Assembly (NCBI GenBank): GCA_000310025.1
Contig: FN649744.1
Coordinates: 1,876,869 to 1,913,166 of the forward strand
Source: Ectocarpus siliculosus
Lineage: Eukaryota; Sar; Phaeophyceae; Ectocarpales; Ectocarpaceae
Direction: 5' to 3'
DNA: 36,298 nt
Made by a program: the position numbers and the translations under genes. The notes under the pieces are model-generated. The model ran no database searches and was not told the DNA's origin. It worked only from the letters and a program-made list of their open reading frames with translations. Positions 22,960 through 34,900 of this stretch are shown one piece after another. Numbering within the stretch: position 1 is the stretch's first letter; every line of letters begins with the position of its first letter.

Positions 22960-25900
22960 CAACAAAAATGATAGCAACGGAGTGCTCACGGTCGCTTTTT
23001 GGGGTGCTCCTCCCCTCCCCCCCCCCCCCCCTCCGCCCCCCTAAATTTCCTAAAGAGTTTTTACTACGAGAAAGCTCTTCGATTCCACCGCTGGGCGGCG
23101 GACTACGTCCAATCCCTCATCGAGGGCACCTACGGCCGGAGGATCAAGACGTGGGGCGGCATAGTGGACAGCCTGATCAACAACCTCACCTTCGAGACGA
23201 GGGACGTACACCTTAGGTAAGAGGCACACGCGGAGGACGGAATCCCGACACGCGAGAAAAACAAGTAGTACCTATTAGGCGCTCGGTAACTATGAATTGT
23301 TTTTGGTTTGGTTTGTTTCCGTGCGGTTATTCTTGGTGTGCGTAGAGCAGGAAGTATGGCACTCGTATAGGGCGTTTCCTATCGTGGTGAGGAGATTTGG
23401 AGCGCTGTTCTAGTAGTTTTTCCTTGTTTTTCCGCGTGTCGTGTAGAGGGGCGGAGAGGGGCGGAGGAGACAGCAGAAGGCGGAGTGAAAATAACGGACA
23501 GGCGGAGACACAACTGCAGAGCAGCAGCGTCAGATGGCGGCGGCCCAGCTTGGTGATCCTGCCACTCGCTCTCGTTTCTGACGGCATCACCGCTGCCGTA
23601 CAAGGTTAGCGTATGACACGGACGTTTTTCCACCGACCGCCCGACCGACCGCCCTGTCCTACGCCTTCTCCGCGCCGCCTCCGCCGCCTCCCGGCCTGTC
23701 TGTCTACCCTCGCTCGCAGAATCGACGACCGCTTCAACGGGCATTGCTTTGGGATGTTTGTGGATGTGTTTGACTGTAAACCCGGGGTGCAGGAGCCGGA
23801 GTCGTTGGGGGCGACCCCGCACGAGTTCGCCGTGAAGGGGGTGTTATTCTACGTCGACCCCCACAACGAGGTCGCGCTCAGCCCGCAGTGCACCGCGATG
23901 ACCGTAAGTTTGGGGTACACTGGTTGTTGGCGGTGATCGCGCGATCGACGGCAAGGAAACAAAGTACACATTGCAACGCGCTCTAAAAAACACACCGCAA
24001 CAAACACACAAACCCTCCCCTTCTGTGATTATGATTTCCCTTCCCGCGTGCCCTGCGTACGTACGTATGGCCGCCGTGAACAACAAAGGTGGACGAGGGC
24101 ACGTTCCGCGTCGAGTTCCCCGACATCTTCAGGACCCTAATCCTCAACCGCGAGATCATGCCGGGGGGCAGGGGCAAGCGGCTGCGGGTCCGAGGAGACT
24201 TCACCGGGATCGTTGCGAACGTCCAGGCTAACCAGGCAAGTGGCCGGCCGGCCGGCAGGCAGGCGAGCGGGTGACCTATGTAGGCGACCGAGCGATCGAG
24301 GCGAAGGTTATGATACAATACGGCAGATTGCCGTGTTTGTTTTCGTGGAGCTGCGGACCAAAGGTAGCATTGGGGGTGCTGGTGAACGATTTAAGCTCTC
24401 TGTCACTCTCTCTCTGTCTCTGTCTCTCCCTGTCTGTCTCTCTGCCTGCTCTCTCTCTCTCTCTCTCTCTTTCTCGCGTCTTTCTACGGTAGTTTCCGTG
24501 TAGCTACGGACGGTCGGATGGACGGGCGAGGGTTGGATGCGATCATGTGTTCTCTGCCCGGTAGCCCGGTGTTGTGTGACGGCGAGTAGTCCCATCCTAC
24601 GCCCCCCTTCATCTCTCGATGGCCTATATACCTGTATGTGACCTTCAGCGCCATACGTACCAATTTTGCGGTACAATCAACGGGAAGCGCACTACCCTTC
24701 CTGGTGTGTCGCTTTTGAGCACATTTCGACAGAATACCCAAGAAACTACTCTTTTCTTGAGAATACCACCCACATTTTAGTGTTTTTTTTTTTATTCATC
24801 ACAGTTTGGTCTAACCGCGCCCTTACCGAAACGAAACGAACGGCTCTCTTTCCCTCCCTTCTCCCCTCGAAACACTTGCACCGCCTCGGGGGCATAAGAT
24901 GCGGACGTTTCTGTTCAGCCTCTTGGGGACGTTTTGCCCGTACAAGTACAGCGCGTGGAAGGCAACCATTCGGGAGCAGGTACGCGGAGCGTCGGCAGTG
25001 TGTCTGTGCTTGCAGCGCCATATGTGGACTGCTCGGACAACACGTGCGTCGTCGCCTTTTTCCCCGGGCGCCAGTCTTTCAACGTTTCGGTATATGTTCT
25101 GGACACATGAGCCAGGGTTATTCAGGAGCAAGGTCGCACAGAGGACTGTTTTTTTTTCGCCTTCTCTCCACCCTCCTTCACGATGGTATATGAGTCAGCG
25201 TTTTACTGGCCAAGCCAGATTCATTTTTCGTGTTTTTGAAGCAGCCGCGTGCCTCAGAGGGCAATCGCACTCGTGTTTTCTGGCACGATGTTCTTGTCGT
25301 CAGGCGGCCGTCGACTGCAGGCCAGTGTCACCCTCGCTCCGGCGGGAATACATCGACACGTTCGGAACAGCGCGACAGGAGAACGAGTTGAAAGCGGCGC
25401 AAAAGAAGGAGCGCGCGGACAAACTCATCGTGAGCGATACAACGTACCCGTTTTTGGTTGCTATTGTCAAGTACTTCTACTTGCTTTAGTGTGCATACAA
25501 ATTATTAGAGTGACGTGGCTGTGTAAGCGCGCTGTCGGAGTAATTTTGTTGATCATGGTCAACGACATCCCGGATTCTGGCTGTCTGGCTGTCTGGCTGG
25601 CTTTTTGTGGGTACCTTGCTTGTTGTCAGATTCTCGTGTTTGCTTGTTGTTTCTGCCGTACGTGTGCACCTCCGTTCACCTGTGCCTGTTTGTTTACCAG
25701 GAGCTAGAGCGACGTTTTTGCTCCTTTGTTTCCTTTTATCACGATTCCAGTAGATATGGATCTGTTGTTCTGGTCTGTTGTTCTCGTTAAATGACTTGAC
25801 CGTTTTCTTTTGGCGTCTGTATTCGGTTGAAGCTGCGATTCGCCCATGAGCGCAACAGAACCGCGTATGTACATCCAGAACAATCTGGCCTTGTTGTCAA

Positions 25901-28900
25901 AGAGACTGCACTTGGATGGGCACCAGCTCATGTTTGATCGCTCCGTCCATTCGCAACCGCTTTTCCGTGTGAACCGTTTGCCTTTTATGTCGTTGCCGAC
26001 GTGTTCCCGTGCGAAACGTTTGCCTTTTTACCGTTGGTGTCGCTTCTATTTCCGAGCAGGAGCTAGAGCGACGCATGTCGTACCGCGACATCCTTCTCGT
26101 GCGGAAGGAGGCCCGCGGCTGGCGGCTGGAAGACATGGGGGGGGGGGGCGAGGAGCCCGCGGGGACAAGCCCTCCCCTCGATCCCGAGCTAATGGAGGGC
26201 GTCGAAGAGGGGGACCCTGGGGTGAGAGTAATGAGAGCCGTAACAGAAAAAATAATCTTGTTTCAAGCCACACGCGTTGTATGAGGATGTTGAATACTGC
26301 CTGGGGTGTGCAGGGGGGGACACGGGAGGTTCCGTTTGTACGTTTATGCGCTCGTAGATTTTTGTTGCTGTTGTTTTGCGTCTTCCAATGTGCATTTCGT
26401 TTTCCAACTCCAGGCCACTAAGCAGGTCAACAAAGTTGTACAGCAGTCTACATTCCAGTGATGATATGGTTACTAAATATTCTTTCTAGACATACCTGAA
26501 ACCTCGCCCTCTTGAGTTTGGAATATTTCCGTCTTTTTGCTTTCTTTTCCCCGTGTGATATGTGTCGTCATTTTTTTTCAAAACCAGAACATCTTTTTTT
26601 GGTCTTTGCCCCCATATTATTGTGGCTGCCTGCGGCCGTCTTCTTGTGCCGTGCTTTGCAATCAGGCCACTCCGTTTTATATAGTCAAGGGATGTTGGTA
26701 TCCAACGCTTCCTAGTTCCAAAGATAGTGGTACCGTATGAGTGAATCATGCAACTCTCGGTCCGTCCGTCGTTCGTGTCCCTCATCGTGTATTGCTGTTG
26801 GCTTTGGCAGTACGAGGAACTGGCTCAGTTCGCGGCGAAGGTGCAGGGCCTGAAGCTCTCTGCCTGGGAAATCAGCACTTGCCTCCGGGAGATCATGGTC
26901 GAGACGGTCATCGCTCGCCAGGTCGAAGTCCGGCTGTACACGAAGGCAAGTGGGCTATTGTCAGCTGTTTTTAGCTTCGTAGGGTTGCCTTCGAGCTGTC
27001 GGGTAAGCTTGGTTCGGCTGCCCTTGAGTTGTGCAGTGAGCTATTTGTTGGGCAAGCTTGGTGGGGTTGCTCTTGAGTTGCGGGGTGGGCTTCGCACAGC
27101 AGTTGCCCTTGTTTTGTGGGGTGAACTACATACACACGGAACTGTCCTTTGATTGGTTGGGCGAGCTTGGTGGGGCCGCTCTTCATGGGTGAGGGAAGCC
27201 AGGCGGAGATGAACGTAGCTCGTCATGTTGACGGGAAAACCCTGTACCCACTGTTCTGACTCCGGCCACCGGACTTGATGCCTGTCCCTCAGGCTGACAA
27301 CGCCGACGGCCCAGAGGACAAGACGTTCAAGTCTCCGCTGCAGGCCGTTCTGTTCGCCGGAAGTATGGAAGGGCGTTTCCGGCTGTTCATCGCCCGAACC
27401 AAGGCCAGCAATCGGTATGTAGGGCGGAGGTATTCCCCCGCTCGCTCGCAGTCGCTGGTGCTCGTGTCCGCCCCCCCCCCTCCCACACTGTTTACCGGTC
27501 ACTGCTTCTACGGCCGACGGCTGCGCGGTTGGACGGAGAAACACCGTCGGATACGTGTAGTCTTGCTTGTTTGTCGGCACGTTGAACACCACTATCGCCA
27601 TCTATGTCTACCCCAGTATCTCGATACTCCGTGTTTCCATATCGAGCCGGTGGGAGACCATTTCCGTGGTGGCAGGCGTGCCACAAAACGAAGTCAAACG
27701 TGTTCTTCAATTTTCCTTGTTGACAGAGCCAAGGTTAAGTTGTGTTTCGGCCCCCTCTGTCTCCCGTACTTCCCCTCTCCCGATGCCACCTTCCTCTCCG
27801 TTCAAGGCTTCACTCTCGAGGGGCGAACGGGGTCGACGGTGAGCCCACCCTGCCGTGGCTCTTGGCCGGTGGCACGATGCAGCACCCGGTGGTGCTAGAC
27901 GAAGCCACGGCGACGCGGTTTGGGTACGGGTCGAGCTGCGTTTTGGGGCCGGCGAAGGCGGTAAGAGTGGCTCAACCAGACAGCGGCGCCGGGGGTGAAG
28001 GAACGGCTGGACGACGCGCGGACGACAGCAAGAGCGAAAGCGGCGCCGTCCCGGAAGTCGGCGGATACTTCCGGATGTGGAGCGACTACCGCATGGCCCT
28101 GGAAGGGCACGCGAGCAACGTGCAGGCGGGCGCCCTCCTTCCCCCGGTCCTGGACATGGCGAGGACGGTGGCAGACACCTTCCGGCGCCGCTGGGCGGCC
28201 GGCGGGGAGTACCCCGAGCGCGTGCTGGCGCGCGTGAGGCTCGCGGAGAGGAGGGACGAGGGTGACGATGAGGCCGAGGCCGGCGGCGGCTCGGCGGCGA
28301 CGGTTGCCGCCGCGAGCGTCGGGCGGGCTGAAGCGGTGAAAGTCGACGGGGCTAGCGGGAAGGGCGACGACACCAAGGGTAGCTTGGCAAAGGTGGCGGA
28401 GGGGAGCCGACGAGAAGGGGAGAGTGAGACGGAGGGGGATCTTGACGACAGCGACGACAACCAGGACGCCGTTCCCGCGGGACGGGTGCCGGGAGACGAT
28501 CGTGAGGATGCTACTAGCGATAGTGGCGGCGGCGGCAGCGGCAGCGACAGCGGCAGCGGCCAGAAGCAGCGGCAGGGACAGCCCCCGCAACACGGCGGCT
28601 TGAGGCAGGTCTTGTCCCGGCTCGACGGGCTCGACAGCGGGGCGCTTGTCGAGCGTGCCCTGGAGGACCATCTGCACGGGGAAGGGGAGGAGGAGACCAG
28701 CGCCGGTGAAGAAGGTGCTTCAGGCGGCGGCGGTGGCGGCGGCAGTCGTGACCTTTCCGGCGGTGGGGGCGCGGCGGATGGTACCGACGACGACGGCGGT
28801 TCAGAGGGGGAGACCCCCGCTCTCGCGGCGGGGGCTTCGGCAGCGGTGGCGCTGTCGACGACGACTCGGGCCGGAGGTATGACGGGGGACGGCGGCTTGG

Positions 28901-31900
28901 CGACGGCCACGAGCACGCCGGACGGTGATGGCGAGGCGGCGGCGGTAGCGCTTACCGGAGACGGCGACACGTCTTCTGCTTCCGCCCGGGACCGGGAGGG
29001 GGCGGAGGCGGTGGAGGCGGGGATGCAGGCCTCCGGCGAGGAGAAGTTCATGCTCCCGGGGTGGCACTACCTCGCGCTCTCGGGCAGGTCCCTGTCGATG
29101 GACTTCCGGTGGTCGAACATGGACCTGGTGCTCATGCAGGACCCGACGGCGCGGCAGGGGCGCGACACCGGCAAGAACGTCCTCGCGCTGCGGTCGACGG
29201 GCACGCTCACGGTGAGCAGCTCCGGCGTCGGAGAGTCCGTCGACGTCCAGCTCCGGGACGCCTCCCTGTTGCCCTGCTTCTACGCCGACGAGGGCGGCGG
29301 CGAGAAAGTTGGGAGCGTTTCTTCTCATCCCGCCGCCGCCGAAGCCGGCGGCGACGGCGGTGTCCCGGCGCAACGCCTCGCCCTGATCCTCGGCGGAGGC
29401 GAGAGCGCCTTGAGAGCGGTGGCGAGGACGTGGCTCGGGCAGGGACTCGTGACGGCGGACTCCCGCCCGCTGTTGGAGCCGTTCACGGTTCAGGTCGGGT
29501 ACGGGACGGTGGTCGCGCAGGCCGCCGTCGAAGGCCGCGGGACTGGCGTCACGGACGGCCGGAGACGCCGATCGTCCACCCTGTCTGGCCACGACGACTC
29601 GGAGGACGATGACGACGACGACGAAGATGATAGTGATGGTGGGCACGGTGGCTTGGTGGTCAAGCCTCCGGTTGGGAGGAGGGAGGACAGCGGGCCGTCG
29701 GACGAAGACGGAGGGGTCGTTGAAGGGGGCGGGCGAGATCAGTCCGCGGCGGGCGAGACGGTAGCCGGCGTATTTCGAGTGGCCGTTTCCGAGGTGGAGC
29801 TGATGCTGTCGGGCGCAAAGCGAAAGGCCGAGGAGGTCGGAACGATCGAAGTCGAGGTGAGAGCGGCGGCCGCCACCGCCGCGTCGTTTTTGCTGGGTTC
29901 CCCTCGGTCGAGCTTTTGCCGATTTTGCTGTGTTTAATATCACATGCTTGTCGTACGAGACTCCGGAGAGTTTCCCCTCCTGGGTGGGGGAGCGAAAGCG
30001 CACGGCGATTTGGCTGTAAACTTTCAACCCTAATCCTAACGCCTCTCCTTGCTCTGACATAAAACCAACCCTTTGATGACACGCTTCTTTTTATCATGCA
30101 AATTATGTGTATGTCCGGCTATTTTTATGCTTAAGGGATGACTGTCTTGATTTTTTCCTTCCGCACATTCTGTCAAAACCTCGCACTTGGGCCGGCCTAC
30201 TCTCACCCACCGGGCGGCGACCCTCGCCGAAAAACACGCCCCCTCTTCGAACCGGGGGCACCCGCTTTTCGCAGGTCGACGGCCAGACGCGGTCGTTCGG
30301 GGCGTCGGATGTCTTGCCGCCAACCCCGACAACCGCTGCTGCGGGCGAAGCAGCCGTTGTCGAGCTTGAGTTCGCTTGCCGTTGCCGCCTCCGTCGCCGC
30401 CGCCGCCGCGGCCGGAGAAGAAGACGAGAAGAAATCGCCGCCGATGGAGGAGGAGGAGGCGGCGGCGGTGGCGGCGGCGGCGGCACGCCCGGCGTCCCGG
30501 CTGACGCGACCGCTCTCGACTCCTCCTCCGGCGGCGAGCAAGACGGAGGGGGCCACCGCCGCTGGCAGCGGGGGGCCAGCGCCGGTGCCGGAGCCGGGGT
30601 CGATCCAGAAGAAGAGACAGACGGAGAAGAGGACGACGGGGTAGACGGGCCGCGTGACGCTGAACCGGAGGCCGCGGCGAAGGTGCGGCTCCTAACGGCG
30701 GAGGGCGAGGTGCTGGGAGAGGCGTTGGCGGAGCTGGCGGGTGCGCCGGACGACTGGGCGCGGTACCCGCTCTACTCTCCCGGTGGTGGCTCAGGAGGGG
30801 GGGACAGCGGTGCGGAGAGAAAAGGTGGCGGTAGAATTGGTTCGGGTGAGACATCGGCTGCTACTGCTGCTGCGGCGGCGGCCAATAGGCGCAAAGCTAC
30901 GACGGGCCTGGACAGGGGGGGTGTGATCCCACGCCCCCCCGCGGCGGTACGCAGGCGTTGGGGCTGGGGCTACCGGCGGGACAGGGATGCGGCGACAACT
31001 CGGTCGTGGTTCCGCCCGAGACCGCCGTCGAGGGACGTCGCCGGTGAGGTGAGGCTTCGCCTGGGGTGGGTGCCGTCCGGCCTTGCCGTGACCGTTCACC
31101 GGTGCCGGGCGGGCGCAGCGGCGGCGATGTCGACGGCGTCGAGCGCGGGCTTAGTCGAAACGCCGCTGCTCGCGGGCAGCGGCCGGCGACGGCGGTCGAT
31201 ACTCGTTAGCGCCGAGCCCGGGGGCGGGACGGCTCGAGCCCACCCGGTAAGGGATGACAGCGGTGCTGAAGCACAGGATGTCTGGGGGTTGACCGCGGTT
31301 GATGCATCGAGCACCGGCGAAGGGCCGAGAGTAGCAGTCGCCACTAAACCAAAGAACTCGGCGCAAGACGATCGGCCGTCGTCCTCTGGTAGCCAAGAGG
31401 TTGTCCCCGCCGGCGGGGGCGGCGGCGGCGGCGGCCCGGGCCCGGACGCCGCCGGAGCCGAGGGCGAGAGTTCGGAGAGGCTCTTCTTTGTTCTCGATAC
31501 CTCGTGCCTCTTGGGTGGGTGGAACGGTGACGGAGGCGGTGCTCGTCTCCTCTTGTCCGCAGCGGGCGAGGAAGAGGAGGAGGAGGAGGCTGCTGCCTGC
31601 TGGCAAGGCGACCCAGTCGCGAAGACTATCGGCGCCGCCTCTGGCGCAAGAGAGGAGGGACCAGGCGCCGCGACTGCCGAGCTGCTCCTTTTCTCGGGAG
31701 CAGAGCCGGCGCGTCGCTGGGTGCCGCTGACCGACCGGGCCGGCAGGGTGACGGAGGAGGTGGACGTCACGATCGCGTGGGCAGTGGCGGCGGCGCCGCC
31801 ACCACCACCGTTGTCGCCCACCCGCCGCCCTTCTTCTTCCAGCGCGACAGCGGGTGAAGCTGTCGGGGAAGAACCCACGGCGGCGGATGCTTCGCCGGAA

Positions 31901-34900
31901 GCGCTCGTAGTCCCTGGCAAGGAAACAGCGGGCGGCGGCGGCGGCGGCGGCCACAAAGAGGGTGGCGGTCTCGACACGAGATCAGCAGCAGCCGACCGAG
32001 AAAAAACGGACAAGGCGACGGCAGCGGCGGCGGCGGCGGCGGCGGCGGGGTTAGCAAGCGCCGACGAGAGCAGGGGGGGCGAACCGTTCCTGGAGCCGAC
32101 TCAGGTCGTGTCCCGGTGCTTCTCGATGCACACGTCTGATCTGGTGTTTCGGGTCTCGGACCTTGATATGGCTGTGCTGGTCACCATGGCTAAAGGCATC
32201 GTGCGGGTGCGTGATCTAATTTTGTTGGTTTTGGTTTTTTGTACGGTGGTTGGGGTTGGTTGTCATGTTTTGGGTTGTTTTTTGGCAAGGTTTGGTCCAT
32301 GTTTTTTTGTGTGCTTTCGGCTGCTCGATGTCCATCCACTGGGCGACCGACGATCTCGATGTCGACCATCGTGTTTCAATACAAGGCTGAGCCGCCACAG
32401 CTTGGAATGTTTTGGGTGGACGTTTGGATCTTCGAGTGAGTAGCATTCCACTACCCGCTCACCAACGAAAACAGGGGCCAATTATCCGTAAACAAACGGT
32501 TCATCAACGAACGTTTTCTAGTCCGCGTCGCCCCCCACCCGATCAGGTGTGCTTTTGCGTGCCATGCGTTGCTCCAATGCACTTGTTGACCCCGATTTTG
32601 CGATCCCCTGTTTGGCGAGCAACCACACAAGATCGGGTGGCACCGCTGCACCTCGACCAATAGCCGCTATACAAGAGCGACCTACCGCGAATAGCAACCA
32701 GGTTCCCTCGTAATACTAGGGGTCGCTAAACACGGGCCCACCACCACTGTATTCTATGTCTCGCGTTGAAACATGTGTTGTGTGTGTGTGTTCGTCTCAT
32801 CTATTCTGGCGCCAGTCTACCTGCCTTTGGGTGTGTATATCTGACATATCAGCGGGGGTCACAAAAGAGGAAGGTCACACAGGGGCTCTTTGCATTTTTT
32901 CGTTTATTTTAGTTCCCCACCTTCTCGTGATCCTCGTTTTTCCATCGCCGCCCATTTCCTTCGTCCAATCGGTACAGATCCTGAGGCCGCCGAAGAGCAA
33001 GGAGGAGAAGGAGCTGGAGATGGAAGCCGTCCAACAGAGGCTTCTGGAGGAGGCCAACAGCAAGAGGAATGCCGCAATTCAGCAGCTCCGCGCCACCTTC
33101 CAAAGTGCGTGTGCCGTGCGTGATGCTGATAAAGTTTTGCGTTATTTTTTCTTTTTCTCTTGACACGCTTCGCCTCCCCGGCCCCGCTGCCGCTACACCT
33201 CGTTGCCTTGGGAGCATACCTTCTGCTTGGTGCGAACAATCGCTGCTGTCTCTGTCTTGGCTGTCTCACAAAGGGTAGTTAAGCTGTTTTGGCAAAGCCT
33301 CGTGCTGGTGTGGTTTTATGCGATGTTGTGTTAGCTGCGCGTTTTTGCGATGACCCCCTCCTTGTTGTAAGTCGTGTGAGTTGCACCTCGTGCGCTATTT
33401 CAGCAGTACTGCTACCGGCGGACCACATGTTCTCACGCGCAATAAAGACGGGCGGGAAAGCGGCAGGCAGGGAAGGTCTCTCGTAAAGTGGATCCGTCCA
33501 AAGGCCGGGTCCTTGAAGAAGTCAGCCCCACGCAAGCACAGTTCCAGGGGCCACGACGGCAGTCATTGTCCTTTTTTTAAGCCGCCGCCTCCGCCGTTGT
33601 AACCGCCGATCCACCGATTGCAAACAGGCCTCTAACGCTTTTTGTGTCCAACATATACATTGGCTCTGGCAGCACTCCGTATAGGCAAACATAGACCCGT
33701 CCAAGTTCTACACGGGAGCCGTAGGCGCCGCCGAGACCCGAACCCGTGATTTCCCTTCCGCGAGTGATTTTCGAACCATTATGACGCTATGCTGGCTCGC
33801 GTGCTTCTTGTGGCCTGATAAAAGTGTCCAGACTGAGGTTTTCTGGTGACGTATGGGCATCCGCAAGCAGCAATTGAGTAAACATGCCTCTTGCGCCAGC
33901 CAGCTGCTAAAGAAACAGGGAGGGTACGTACAGTGTCCCACCAGAGTGACCGTCACTATTCAGAGAATGAGACAGCTTGACAAAGTCCATCCTTGCCCCG
34001 CGATTTCACCGGCACTATACATAGCGGCATTGTTCAACTGGCACTGGTGACGGGCCCTTCGGGCAACTAGCAATCGTTGTTATTGTGCTTCGGGCGTGCC
34101 GCCCGGTGTGTCCGCTCCGCGTTGTTTCCCTCCCTCCCTCCTCAGGCGGGGACCACCACAATCAAGGCGGGGCGGACGGTCCGAGAGCCTCCTTCGACGG
34201 CGATGCGCATCGCGAGGAGCTGCTGAACGTGAGGGACGTGGTGGAGCTGCTGAGGGACTTCCTTCGAGCCAAGGCCCTGACGGAGAGCGAAGTCAGCCGC
34301 GAGGTCCGTGCGTGCGCGCGCGGGTGTTTTGCTTGCGTTAATTTACGTATTATTAGCAGCGTCGACCGCGCTTATGGGCTGACCAATGAAAATACGTCAG
34401 TCTCAGAAATGCTTGTAAAGGCCGTGATCTGGGACCCCCTGAGGGGGCGTCATGGGGGGAGTTTGTGTATGGCTCTGGGGCTGACTGCTGTGTGTCCTGT
34501 TTCCGAAAGAGGGTTTGGGTTGGGTTTGCACGTGTGTATGGGGGGGAGGGGGCGTACATGGAGCTTTCGTTGTGTTCGGTTTGTTTTAGGGCTGCAGTAC
34601 GGCAGGACCCCCAGCGCTCACATAGGGTGTTTGGAGAGAGACGTTGCTTCTGTCCATGCACATTTGCTTTGTAGGGTTGACGAAAAACCAAGCCTTCTAC
34701 CTAGAAGTCGAAGAGCCCCGCTTCCGTCCCCGTGCGTGGTGTTTGGTCGCTCTCTCAGGCGGAGGAGTTCATGCTGGTCATTCTGGCGGTGGAGGATGAG
34801 GCGAAACGACGCACGCCGGTGCGAACGCGGGCTCGAAGCGCGTCTCCGACCAGTCGGCGACGCGCATCTGAAGGTATGTACAGTACCACTCCGTGCGTCT

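Noticed and set aside
26414-26425. Possible 12-nt micro-exon (GCC ACT AAG CAG) between exons 8 and 9 of the VPS13-like gene
   Set aside because: It has a good acceptor (aactccag) and preserves phase, but its donor GTCAAC is weak and exons 8 and 9 already join in phase without it. RNA data would be needed.
27850-27893. A 44-nt GT-AG mini-intron in the alternative frame GFTLEGRTGST
   Set aside because: It is too short compared with every other intron here, and the frame starting RLHSRGANGVDG from the acceptor at 27806 joins exon 10 in phase and stays open for 683 codons.
28086-32013. Long minus-strand open frames (321, 419 and 305 codons) at 28086-29051, 28801-30060 and 31096-32013
   Set aside because: They are antisense shadows of the GC-rich giant exons 11 and 12. 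The plus-strand frame carries recognisable VPS13/C2-like motifs and correct splice phases, while the minus translations are low-complexity.
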